DNA of 64,000 bases from Trematomus loennbergii (Eukaryota > Chordata > Actinopteri > Perciformes > Nototheniidae), in NCBI GenBank assembly GCA_012861695.1, contig JAAOOA010000173.1, positions 190,001-254,000 on the forward strand, in the 5' to 3' direction. The notes beneath the pieces are model-generated. The model saw nothing but the letters and a program-made list of their open reading frames with translations. It was not told the DNA's origin and made no database searches. Made by a program: the position numbers and the translations under genes. Shown here one piece after another: positions 11,462 through 23,126 of this stretch. Every line of letters begins with the position of its first letter. Positions within the stretch are counted from its first letter, which is position 1.

Positions 11462-12475
11462 GAACAGGTATATGTATATGCCTTTGGCAGCAGGTTAAAT
11501 CCTCCATGACGAGCACTTTAATAATATTTAGCAGCTTTTTATTTATTGTAATTTATTTATTTTGCACTCTACAAGTCCATTTTATGTCGACTAGAAATAA
11601 ATATTGGACTTTAAACTAAGACCGGTTATACCAGAATAATCTTTCTTCTAGATCTTATTTCATTTACTTTTATTGATGTATTTTTCATTTTGCATGCATT
11701 GTGGAACATTTTTAACCAGTGCGTGCATTTGATTGCACAACAAACTAGTTTGAATCGGCTGTAACTCCAGGAAAGCACATTCATATCTGATTCTTAACAG
11801 TTCTCAGTGGATTAGCTGATTTGAGTGACATCAAAGTTGATTACACAACCCAGATATGGTTTATTGCATTGATTAAATCTCTCTCTAAACCTAGGCTGTT
11901 GCAACAATACCCAGAATCCTCTCTGCTCCTGCAGCAGACCTGTTGCTGCTCGGTCTGTTTTCTGCTCGGTGGTTACAGGAATCGTCTTCGGTCTCAGTTC
12001 ACTGGGTTGCATCATTTAGAGGAGGTGTATTAATTATCTCATGTCCCTGAAGCAACTCAGGACTCATTCATTAACAGCTGGTTACCGGGGAAACAGCTGG
12101 CTTCATCCCCTTCGGCCTAGAACATATTTATATAATGTTTCATTTCCATTATACAGTATGCTCTATGGACCAGGAACAGGATTACTAAGTGAATACAGAG
12201 AATCATCAGTATATCTGCAGAGGCTTTTCAATCCTTTCTAATTCATAATGTGAGTCAAGTAAATGGATTATTTAGTATGTGGCCGTCTAATAAGCATTCT
12301 AGCATATTATCCCTTTCATATCTAATCAATCTTTTTCATTTTGTCAGCTTTTTTAGATGCAACCAGTAGCATTTTGTACCTTTGTGTGTGGATCGGTCCA
12401 TGACAAAATAACCCTTTTCCGACACTTTTTACAACCTACGAGGCTGAAATCTAGCATGGAAGTTGTGTATGTAAA
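11462..12475. other. Intergenic, nothing recognised
   Basis: AT-rich unique sequence. Short ORFs at 11812-12033 lie on both strands of the same DNA and show no domain, so none is supported. Confidence 0.45.
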
Positions 12476-12484
12476 TGTGTGTGT

Positions 12485-12583
<99 letters not shown>

Positions 12584-12585
12584 TG

Positions 12586-12617
<32 letters not shown>
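12476..12617. repeat. (TG)n microsatellite, about 142 bp
   Basis: TG run with interruptions TGGTG near 12484 and 12577 and TATG near 12531. Confidence 0.97.
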
Positions 12618-13208
12618 CTTACGTGGCAGCAGCTATTGCGAATTTGCGCCATTTTGAATTCAGTCTTAGTCCTGTTTCAAATGTCCTTGTTGGTCCTTGT
12701 AATATAAGTCAATGTCATCCATTTTCTTTACTTCTAACTTCAGGTTATTATTAGCTTGGTGTTTTTATAGTTCTAGGTTTTTGATTTAATTATAAAACTA
12801 TTTCATTATATTTCAAAAGATCCAATGTATTAGTTATTATTATTATTATTCCAACTTTATTCGTATCCCTCTTGCTAAGTTATATCGTCCTTGTCTGTCC
12901 TCTAATTTATTTAAATTATACAATTATAGACAAAACATTGGAGGTCATGTTTGCGGTTTTGCCAATTTAGTCTTTCAGCTGAACCGAAGTCTACACAAAG
13001 TAGTTTCCACTTTCATTAACATTGAGAAGTAGGGCATGGCCTTGGTGAGTGCCCTTCCAGTGTCATGTGATTTATTTTGTTGTTTTTAGATTCAGTCCAC
13101 TCAGTTTTATAACTCTTTGTGGGCAGCGAGATAAACTTCCTCTGTGTTGACTTCAAGACTTTACGACTTCCATTTATAAACATGTAAAGAAGTCATGCAT
13201 GATTGAGC
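12618..13208. other. Intergenic, nothing recognised
   Basis: AT-rich sequence with a short (TAT)n near 12834-12850. No gene or element end was seen. Confidence 0.45.
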
Positions 13209-13226
13209 GTGTGTGTGTGTGTGCGG

Positions 13227-13304
<78 letters not shown>
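13209..13304. repeat. (TG)n microsatellite, 96 bp
   Basis: TG run with one TGCGGTTG interruption near 13223. It is the left arm of a second TG/CA inverted pair. Confidence 0.97.
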
Positions 13305-13305
<1 letters not shown>

Positions 13306-13424
13306 GCAGATTAAGATGAGACGTGTAGAAAGGACAGCTCTTTGGCTTGCACGGCCACGCTCTCATTGGAATGCAAGAACATATCTCTCTCTGCAGCTCA
13401 CCCTGAATTAAATACAACCCCCCC

Positions 13425-13922
<498 letters not shown>

Positions 13923-14217
13923 TTAAAGGGGCCATTTTATTTTCATGGTCATATTTGTAATTTGTGTCTTTACTGTGACATCTCATACTGCAGCACCTCT
14001 TTTCACCCTCTGTCTGAAACCAGAGCCCAGTCTGCTCTGAATGGTTAGCTGGCCGGCTCTGCTGTGATTGGTCAACTGCTTAGAGTGTGGGAGAGAAACT
14101 CCCTCTGGAGGGAACACATGGATTCTAGCCTTTGCAGACCATAACACACACACACACTTATATAACACACTACAGGAAAGGGGAAATCCCAACAAAAGCA
14201 AATTAGGGCCCCTTTAA
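13923..14217 (+). mobile_element. TTAA-type MITE, family A, deletion copy with both TTAA ends
   Basis: TTAA at 13923-13926 and 14214-14217 bound a 287-bp body with ends AGGGGCC and GGGCCCC. The core phrases CTGCAGCACCTCTTTTCACC and GGCCGGCTCTG are intact. The segment with the CCAATAGAAG and TTACATAGTGATGTCAC blocks is deleted, so this is an internal-deletion derivative. Confidence 0.85.
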
Positions 14218-14720
14218 GTTCATATACCACAATTTCAATATGTTACAACTCTTGCATGGAACATGTCACTAATGAAAATAAGGAAATATTAAAAGTATAC
14301 AAATGTCCTGATGAGATGGAGCTTATTTTGAAGAATTTACCATTGATTATTAGCTTATTATTGTCTCCATTATTGGTCAGTTGTATAGTTTGTAAAACAT
14401 ATTTAAAAGTTACTTCTTACAGGACAATTTATTAACATTATTTAATAGAACAACAGCAAATCTTTCAAAGTGTGAAGCGAGAACTATTAAATGTTATTTT
14501 TTCAAAGTAATTCGACAATTGACTAATATATATAACATCTTGGGTGGGTTAAATTCATAACGAAACAGATTGAAGGAGCTCCTTGTGTGTCTTTGTCTGC
14601 AAAAATCCTTCTCAGATTTCACATTTCCTTCCTCCATATTTTTCTTTCCGTTCTCTCTGTCGTTCCACAGCGACGTCCCCTCAGGCTGCTGCTGGTTTTC
14701 ATTACTGCTGATGACAGATT
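14218..14720. other. Intergenic, nothing recognised
   Basis: AT-rich unique sequence with no supported ORF. Confidence 0.4.
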
Positions 14721-14738
14721 GTGTGTGTGTGTGTGTGT

Positions 14739-14788
<50 letters not shown>

Positions 14789-14804
14789 GTGTGTGTGGGT
14801 GTGT
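14721..14804. repeat. (TG)n microsatellite
   Basis: TG run with TGG interruptions near 14739 and 14788. Confidence 0.95.
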
Positions 14805-16337
14805 ACAGTACTACAGTACAATAGGTGTGTGCAAGCAGCCTCAACCCATGAACACACACACTTCAAAACAAGACAAACCAAGTTGTTTCTGCTTGCACAC
14901 CTGCAGGGTGGAAACCACAGATAAATGTCATGGTGGTGTGTTCAGGTGTCAACGTCTCCACCTGTCTTACAGGTTAGTGCAACAAAGGCGACAATAAAAG
15001 GTCACAAATATATATGCAAAACACCTTGAGAATGCCAACATACATTTAAATGTAATTGAATTAAAAACTAAACAAATAATAGTTGATAAAAAAAAACATA
15101 TATTAAAAAAACTGGTAAAAGCAGGTACAAGATTAAAAAACCCATACAAAAAAGAAAGAAAGAAATTATATACATTTATACAATACATTAAAAGCAAGAA
15201 CCAGACTGCAAAGTATTTATCCAAGTATTTGAGTCGTGGAGTATTTGTGTTTCTGTCGACATGATGAGTTTATGTCATCATCATTTTAGCTGTGTTTTTG
15301 GTCTCCACTAACTCCTGAGGTAAAGATCTATCTTTTGCTGTTTAATGAGTTTTTCATTTGTTTAGTGTTGTCCTGGGTTCCCAAGAACAATATGAGCATG
15401 TGCATGATTTAACAAAACAAGAAGACAATAATACGAAAAACAGTCTTTCTACTTTTATACATTCTTGGTTTTCCATCTGGGGTGCGGATGTAAAATGTGT
15501 TCTTGAGTAAAGTGAAAGTCTCCCCTCTGTGAACCGACTGAATACACAACAAACTGAATGAAATGGTGCTCCAGGATCAAAGTGTTTTCATGGCAGAACT
15601 TTGTGGTCTGGGTTCAGATTCAAGAGTATTTCCAACATGGCTGCCACAGAGTAAATGGATCATGTAAACATGCAGCCTGCTCTCTCAGTTTCACGCTCTC
15701 CACTCTATATTTAGGGAGGTCAGCCGCGCCCGTGGTTTCTCTGCAGTTCCCATCATGCATCAGTCACGTTCTGCCCTGTGGTTGTTTTGGTCGGCGCGCC
15801 TAGGGACACGCCCTCCTGTTACAGCCTATTTTATAAACCCAACCAACAAGTTTTACAGAGGGACGCTAGGTCAGAGCTGGGCAGGACAAACACAAGACGT
15901 CAGCAAACACATGGATGTACGAGTGTGTGTGTGTGTGTGTGTGTGTGTTTGTGGTTTGCAGGCTCCAAACGAGAGGGTGTGTTTGTGTATGTAAACACAG
16001 TATGCAAGTTCAGAGCCCGAAGCTTTGAGTCATCGAATCGCCTGACATGTAGAACAAAGCTTCATGTTAGCAGACACTTTTCAAATGCCATTGTCTTAGT
16101 GACGTGATTACTTTCACTCAGTGGTGGGAAGTAAGTGAGTAGTGAAATTAAAGGAACACTTGACCCTTAAAATAACTATTCGTAGATCAGTTACTCTTGA
16201 ATTCTTGAAGATGTTGTTTTGTTGCAAAAGAAGAACTGAGAAAAGTCTTGATGAATTGCATTTAACAACACCAAAACTATAGCAAAACATTTGTTTACAA
16301 ACTCTTGCACACCTTATATGTAGGTATTGGTGATTTT
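14805..16337. other. Intergenic with a short (TG)n at 15922-15948
   Basis: Segments 14830-14980 and 15640-15900 are GC-balanced and unique. The (TG)n at 15922-15948 is short. No element termini or protein domains were recognised. Confidence 0.4.
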
Positions 16338-16430
16338 AGACTTTGCAGACCATTTACATGCACACAAACCTAGATACACACTACAGGAAGGGAACACCCA
16401 AAAAAGCATAATAGGGCCTCATCATTTAAA
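16338..16430 (+). mobile_element. Family A MITE fragment (3' end)
   Basis: Contains CTTTGCAGACCATTTACATG, CACACTACAGGAAGGGAACA and GCATAATAGGGCCT, the right-hand end of family A. The left part is absent. The copy ends near a TTTAAA at 16425-16430. Confidence 0.75.
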
Positions 16431-17744
16431 ACCTATCTCTGTTTTTGCATTGTCCATTGAAGCACGCAACAAGAAAGGTTTTTGATGAAGAGTTCAAGGT
16501 AGCATGGGGAGGGTGACTCATTTACAAACTATAATTGTAATAATGGTGAATGATGCCTTTTAGTATCACCGTGAAGAGTTATGATTTTCTATTGCATTTC
16601 CATGTGACAAAGCATAATATGACTGACTGTAATGGACACTTCTAAAGTAGATTTTTATAGAAGTGAAGAGAACCTAGTTTCTGCTTAGAGAGAAAGAAAG
16701 AATGAGAATAATGTATGTAAATATACAGGGTTTAAAGTCAATCAGCTAAAACATGCACGACTGTCTGTCTGGATCTTTACATCTCTCCATTAGGCTCCAT
16801 TTTGCATCAGCCAGGCTCAGCGGCTGGGTGTTTGAATAATGCATTGTGGGTAATAGGAGCTCTTTGGTATTTCCATTGAAGCAGAAAGTTCCCATATTCC
16901 CCACACAGAGCTAACAACTCTCCTGGCGCTCCGCCGGCTGATAATCAGAGGAGAAGCAGCGCAGCCAACTGAGTGAAGTTCACCGACATCAGGGGAGGAA
17001 TTTTAAATCTCTGAATCTCTCCGTGGAGAGGAAGGCTTCAGTTTGGAGGTGGGCAGTTCGTCTGAGCGATGTCTGAACCAAGTGATCACTTTTATCTGCT
17101 TACACATATTACATCCAGGCTGAATTTGAGAAACAATCTGTTGTTATATTAGTTGAAACTAATCCTGGTGTGGCTGGCTTAGACTTCTGTTCTTCTTGGC
17201 CAGTCCTACAGACTTTCCTAGCTTGATGTGAATGTTAATTATATCATAAATAAAATGTGTTTTGATCTGTTAACAGTCTCTCAGGTTTGGTGTCTCAAAT
17301 TTATGGTGAGGGTCACAAATTGATCCAAAAAGTTTCATGTTGACTTTCATGTTAACACATTTAAATTGAATGCTCAACCAAGAGAAAGGCTGTTGAAGGA
17401 CTGTTCTTAATCCGTTAAATCATTGCTCGAAAGACAGAGTGATAGCTGTGAGTGCTACAAATCTTTGTTGTCTAAGTTCATTATGATATGTTTCGATAAT
17501 AACGATCATTTTGGGGAGTGGAGGGAGGCCAGAAGAGAGGACTGTCAGTGTTTCCACCTTGGTGACTTTCTCGCGATAGTTAGCAACTTATAGAGCTAGT
17601 TATGCTAGCTACTTTAATTGGAAAAGTGTTATTTGTTTAGACAATTTAAAATCGAACTCACTCTTGCTGGGCTTTCCAAAATAACAGTGTTACGACCCTC
17701 TCCACTCCGTGAGGTATGTGTCCTCTGCTTGTCACTACTTAACA
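16431..17744. other. Intergenic, nothing recognised
   Basis: The sequence at 16790-17050 is GC-balanced and not obviously repetitive, so it could contain conserved non-coding DNA, but nothing can be named. The remainder is AT-rich. Confidence 0.4.
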
Positions 17745-17984
17745 CGCACTTCTATTGGCTAGCGCTCCAACACATTGTACGTGATATAAGGGTATATATA
17801 TATAAGGGGCGGCACATGTCTAAGCATTTGACCAATCCTAACAGAGCCGGCCAGCTAACCAATCAGAGCAGACTGTTCTCTGGTTTCAGACAGAGGGTGA
17901 AATGAGGTGCTGCAGCACAGGCAGTATGACAAAATAAAGAGCTTTTGAACATTAAAGCATGGAGACAGTAGAGGCAAAACATAT
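17745..17984 (-). mobile_element. Family A MITE, reverse, truncated by an adjoining SINE
   Basis: Reads CACTTCTATTGGCTAGCGCT, AACAGAGCCGGCCAGCTAAC and CTGCAGCACAGGCAGTATGA in reverse order relative to the + copies. It stops after GCATGGAGACAGTAGAGG, where the SINE tail begins, so the distal TTAA end is lost. Confidence 0.8.
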
Positions 17985-18180
17985 ATTACATTACATTACT
18001 TGTTACTTGTTAGATGCTTTTATCCAAAGCGACTTACATACTCAATACTGTGGGCAATCCCCACAGGAGCAATTTGGGGTGAAGTGTCTTGCCCAGGGAC
18101 ACAACACATTCTGACTGCAGATGGGTTTGAACCTGTGACCCCCTGATCCCAACACCAAGGCTCTATCCTTTCCGCTCTAC
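17985..18180 (-). mobile_element. tRNA-derived SINE
   Basis: Minus-strand copy of the family at 1405. It starts with the inverted tail (TTACATTACATTACTTG), continues through ATCCAAAGCGACTTACATAC and CCACAGGAGCAATTTGGGG, and ends with the inverted tRNA-like head (GGTTTGAACCTG inverted box B near 18126, GCTCTATCC near 18161). Confidence 0.85.
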
Positions 18181-20761
18181 TTAACTTGCGATGAACTTCT
18201 GTATAACGTCAGCATTGATTTTTTTATAAGCATAACCACTATAAAAAAGCCTTATCTAATTATTTTCAGTTCCCCAAACTCAGACAGACAATTGACTCAG
18301 AAAAACACAGTGATGTTTGCAGGGAACAAACTCCTGATAATATTGCTGCTGTTCCAGTGAGAGGCTGAGGGCTCAGCTGTTTAATTCAGGGGAAAGTTAT
18401 GAATGCAGGAAAGAATGAAGTGATTCACATTTTCCCTCCGTTTAACCAAACATGAGGTTGTACCAGTCAGCAGGACTCTGTGGAAACTTCAGCTTTATTC
18501 CTTCATGCCGGCCAAGTAGGTCACACGTTGTACCGTTATACAACTGATACGTTTCCATTACTTGAATTTTTCTGCAAATTTGGCCAAAACACATTCAATC
18601 ACTGCTATTTCCAAAGAAAACTGGGACAATTTATATAACTCAGACCGGCTGAAAGAAATCAATTAAAATATTTGTACTTACAGGAATCTCCTGCAGTAAA
18701 TTATATAATTCTTTCCTCCAGAATAAGTCCATGCTTTTTATTTAAAAAACAAACATTAGTCAAGAGTAACTCAGAAGCTCTGCATCAATTAAAAAGCAAG
18801 TAATGACTTGACAACGGCTCGATTCAGAGACGATGGCTTTAGTCAAACAGTCTTTACTTTGCAAAAGGTCGGTACACGGTGGATCAAACAGACGAGGAAT
18901 AGGCAAAATCAGGGAAACGTAGCACGATCAGGTACACAATGAGTTCTGGGGAAGAACAGCTGGAACAACTCTGAGCTACAAAGACAAACTGGCAAAGATG
19001 GGAACGGGGAAACACTTGCATTTACATTTGAAGTCGGAGGTTGGAAGTGGAAGTGACGGCACATTTGAGTTAACTGCGTTCCAGTAGTACAATTCGGAAA
19101 AAGATGGACACCCGCAGGAAAGTTGTTCACTTTGGCTTTGGCAGTCACCTCCGGTTAGCGATTGTTAGCAATACCGGTTGATAACTACACTATATTTTGT
19201 AATTGTGAATACACACATCGTATAGCAACACACAGATATAAGATGGGCAGTACCACATGTAAAGAAGATTTAATGTGACTCAAATAGTACAGAAGTGTTC
19301 TCTTAATGGTCATATGAGACTCGGTATGGGTCCAGTTGACATTTCCAACTGGGAACTCGGAGACTCCCACTTCCCAGTACACCTGGAACGCAGGTACAGA
19401 CTAAATACAGAGGGAGAGAGATGATCATGGGGCACAGGTGAGAGTAATTGGGATGATTATACAGGCGGGGAACAATCAAGGGCAGGAAGTGGTGACTCTG
19501 AAGCAAGAGAGGTGAGTAACACATAATAACACATATAATATGTTTCTTAATCTCTTTCATTGTTGTAAAGCGCTTTGAATTGCCTTGTGTTGAAAGGTGC
19601 TATAAATAAACGTGCCTTGCCTTGCCTAAAACAGGAATTACAAAATGACACTTGACCTTACAAAGCATAATCATCGAAACAGCAGTAAGATCAATACATG
19701 ATGACTTAATGACATATAAGTAAGGTAACAATACATGAAATCGACTAGTCCAGCTGTACAAACATATTCAGAGAGATCATCAGTTGTCTTTATAATTTAA
19801 GTTGGAGGAATTAACTTTTGCACTTTTTAAATAAATAATCAGCCCTCAGATCATTACCTGATTCACCACGATGGAGCAGCTAATTATAACTGAGTCATCC
19901 ACAAACTTTAGGGATATAATCGTTCTCAAATTGGCTCTGCAAGTCAACTGTAAACAATTAGGACAAAAAACTAATGTAAAAAGACAATAAAACTATACGT
20001 ATAGCCACAGACTGAAAAACTCTCATATACGATGTAAGAACAATATAAATACAAGAAAATAAAACCGCAAGTTATGTATATGTAATATGTTAGTGTGTGT
20101 TTTCATTTGACTGACTTTTTTAGACATGTATCAGAAGTTCAACACCTTAAGGTTGTTCTTCTAATTTACACTATTTATATTAATATTATGCTAAAATTGT
20201 CAATATTCTGAAATAAATTAGGAGAATATTCTGAAATGGCCACACCTAGGGATTTATTCCAGTAAACAAATGTACAAATGACACAGAGGGGGGGTTTCTT
20301 TTTGCCCCAGGGCCCCAGAGGCAGGTTAATCTGGACGTGCAGGAAACAAACGGCTGAATAGTGCTGACTCACCTCCACATTTGAAGGACTGAGAAGTGTA
20401 AACAAACTCTCTCCTGCTTAAATTCTAGTTATAATGACGCAGGAGCGGCTGCAGCTGACTGATTAGAGTCGGAGAAGTTGTTTTCTGCTGCACTTGAGGA
20501 ATAGAAGTAATAAACCTGAGGAGTGGAAGAACAATTTAAAATACAACATCCTCGGGGAGTGTAGAGGAACTACTAAGGTCGCTAAAAGTTGAGAAAGAAC
20601 AGAGTTTATAAATACTATAATATGTCTAGTTTTTTAATAAAAATGTTTTAGTGCAATTTTTTGGTTGATGTTTGATCCAAAAAGCGTAAAAATGTGTGTC
20701 TGCCTTATCACATGTATCTCTGGAAATAATGATCAGAATCTCACCAGATGTTAACAGACAG
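18181..20761. other. Intergenic, including a LINE-like 3' tail
   Basis: Segment 18836-19520 has the CAAGAGAGGTGAG/GGGAACGGGGAAACA texture of a decayed dispersed fish repeat but no fixed ends. At 19563-19626 the phrase TAAAGCGCTTTGAATTGCC is followed by GGTGCTATAAATAAACGTG and a (CCTTG)n tail, which fits a non-LTR retrotransposon 3' end. No gene seen. Confidence 0.4.
19563..19626 (+). mobile_element. Non-LTR retrotransposon 3'-end fragment
   Basis: The sequence TAAAGCGCTTTGAATTGCC, then GGTGCTATAAATAAACGTG, ends in a short (CCTTG)n tail at about 19611-19625. This arrangement is typical of L2-like LINE and partner-SINE 3' ends in fish. The coding part is absent. Confidence 0.55.
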
Positions 20762-21362
20762 TTAAAGAGGACATATCCTGTGAAATATTCAGGTTCATAT
20801 CAGTATGTAGTGTCTCTACTTTAAAGAGTCCTCTCCTGCTGATGTTCAGGTGTGTATCAGTATGTAGTGTCTCTACTTTAAAGAGTCCTCTCCTGCTGAT
20901 GTTCAGGTGTATATCAGTATGTAGTGTCTCTACTTAAAGAGTCCTCTCCTGCTGATGTTCAGGTGTATATCAGTATGTAGTGTCTCTACTGGGACATGTC
21001 TCCATGCTTTAATGTTCAAAAAGCTCTTTACTCTCTCATACTGCCTGTGCTGCAGCACCTCTTTTCACCCTCTGTCTGAAACCAGAGCCCAGTCTGCTCT
21101 GATTGGTTAGCTGGCCGGCTCTGTTGTGATTGGTCAACCACCTATAGAGATGTCCCTATCACGTACAATGTGTTGGAGTGCCGCTAGCCAATAGAAGTGC
21201 GAGTGTTACATAGGGATGTCACTATGTTTAGGAAGTAAACAAAGGAGTCCAATGGATGCGTTTCAGCAGGGGGGGGGATGTGGGAATCTTTGGGATTGTA
21301 GCCTTTGCAGACCATTTACATGCATTACAACCAATATAAGACACAGGAAAGGGTAAACCCTT
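20762..21362 (+). mobile_element. Family A MITE with an internal 57-bp tandem array (about 3.5-4 units)
   Basis: Begins at TTAA 20762-20765. A 57-bp unit containing TCAGTATGTAGTGTCTCTAC and CTCCTGCTGATGTTCAGG repeats about four times between 20790 and 20985. The normal family body then follows (CATACTGCCTGTGCTGCAGC, GGTTAGCTGGCCGGCTCTG, TGTTGGAGTG). The right terminus is decayed near CTTCAAAAGGTTGTGC, so the closing TTAA is not visible. Confidence 0.85.
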
Positions 21363-22052
21363 CAAAAGGTTGTGCTTTGTTCTAACTCGGGTAAAAACTA
21401 AGGACTTTCTTAGGGATTTCTTTCTGTGAAAAAAGAGTACAACTTTCCGAATCATGCTGTAATCATTTTGTCTTCAATTATCTCACATGTATTCCTCCTT
21501 TCCCTCTAAACCTGCTGACACTGTTCCCTCTCTATAACGCTGAAGTTGGACCTGAGCTTTTTACGTTTCTGCCTCAGCAACCAGATCCCTCTGAGAGAAG
21601 CCGAGCCATCGCTTCACATGGTGTCGGATCTCGGCCATATTGAATCCGAATGGAACGGCAGTGTTGGTTTACGCTCCTTCCTTCAATAGCCGAGGGACAA
21701 TGGGAGCGGGACAGCGAGAGGCCCGACCTCTCCCTGGACACACAGAGACAGACAGAGCATTGAAGAGGATGAGGATCCGTCAGAAAGCAGCGCCGGCTAA
21801 AGTTAAAGTCTCGGGTTCTGCGTCTGGAGAAAAGGGATGCTGGTTGGTAACAGTAGACAGGTCTTTATGCAGCAGAACAAACTGCTGCAGTGTCGAGCAG
21901 CCGAATCAGAAACACTGAAAGAAGGTCGGCGGCATCAAGGGACGTCAAGCCGACTTCTGACTGACCTGATTTACTGACAAGTTTACTGACGTGACTGTTG
22001 GAAGGAGGACAATGTCTCAATGTCATGATGTTTAACTTTACTGTCAATATGT
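21363..22052. other. Intergenic, nothing recognised
   Basis: A GC-balanced patch at 21530-21960 has a 92-codon ORF (21640-21918) with no recognisable domain. No splice or promoter evidence supports it. Confidence 0.4.
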
Positions 22053-22060
22053 CCAATGCC

Positions 22061-23118
22061 CAGAGGTGGGAAGTAGTGGAGTACAAATTCTTCTTTACTG
22101 TACTTAAAGTGGACCTATCATGCTATATTTGAATAATATAGTGTAGGACCATACCTATATAAGGCGTATTTTTTCAAAATACCAAACAGATCATGCATTT
22201 TAGCCATGCCTCATTTCGCTCAATTGCACTATTTTACCCCTGTTTTTGCAAGGGCTGATTCTGTGAGAACAGCATCACCTACAGGCCTGGCATATGTACT
22301 ACAGCGTCTCCAGCGCTTTCGAACGGCAATGGCCGTGGCTGTCTCCTCCTGATTGGTGGAGTTGGCCCAATAGCCGTAGCGCCACCGTCCTGACGTCAGG
22401 ACAGTGTTCAAATCTGGATCAGTTTTTATCAGATCCGTTGCAGCCCCTTTTTTAGAGATTTGGGTATGGAGGAAAATAGAGAGGGTTGTGTTTTCTGACA
22501 CTTGGTGAGTTCCCTGGAACACCGGGGACACATATTCATGTATAAAAGACGTACAAAAGTGCATTTTGCATGATAGGTCCCCTTAAGTAAATGTTTCTGG
22601 TATCAGTACTTTTTACTTCTTACATTTTTAACACAAATACCTGTACTTTCTACTTCTTACATTTTGAACACAAATACCTGTACTTTCTACTTCTTACATT
22701 TTCCAAACAGGCTGGTTACTTTAGTTTGAATGTGTGTTTGGTGGCGTGATCATTATTATTTAGAGTCATTGCGTGCCTATTGATTTGAACACGATCCGTG
22801 TATCCATCATTTCCTGGTCTTCTCTAAAGAAGAGGGACCAATGAAAACGTTGTCATGTTGCCGTTGTTCAGCATGGAAACATTCATTAGCTAACAACGAC
22901 ATTATTGTTCTATTAATATAAAGGGAGGTCAGGTACTCTTTAAAACAGCTGCTAGTTATGGGTACTTTTTACTTAAGTACATTTCGAAGCCCATACTTCT
23001 TTACTTTGACTTGAGGAAAGAAGTTTAGTCAGTACTTCTACTTTCACCAGAGTATTTTTAAACACGACTATCTGTACTTCTACTTGAGTAAAGGATGTGT
23101 GTACTTTTGCCATCTCTG
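22061..23118. mobile_element. hAT-type element copy A, interrupted by a TTAA element
   Basis: The ends are CAGAGGTGGGAAGTAGTGG on the left and TTTTGCCATCTCTG on the right (inverted: CAGAGATGGCAAAA). The 8-bp CCAATGCC precedes (22053-22060) and follows (23119-23126) the element exactly, as expected for hAT. The body matches copy B at 26016-26615 throughout, except for the inserted block 22104-22586. It has no transposase ORF. The copy is old enough to differ from copy B at scattered bases but keeps a perfect target duplication. Confidence 0.93.
22104..22586. mobile_element. 475-bp TTAA element nested inside hAT copy A
   Basis: TTAA at 22104-22107 and 22583-22586 flank a body with inverted ends AGTGGACCTATCATGC and GCATGATAGGTCCCC. 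The uninterrupted hAT copy B has a single TTAA at the same place (26059-26062, within GTACTTAAGTAC), so target duplication is seen directly. TTAA targeting fits the piggyBac or Kolobok superfamilies. No transposase is encoded, and the 111-codon minus-strand ORF inside has no recognisable domain. Confidence 0.93.
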
Positions 23119-23126
23119 CCAATGCC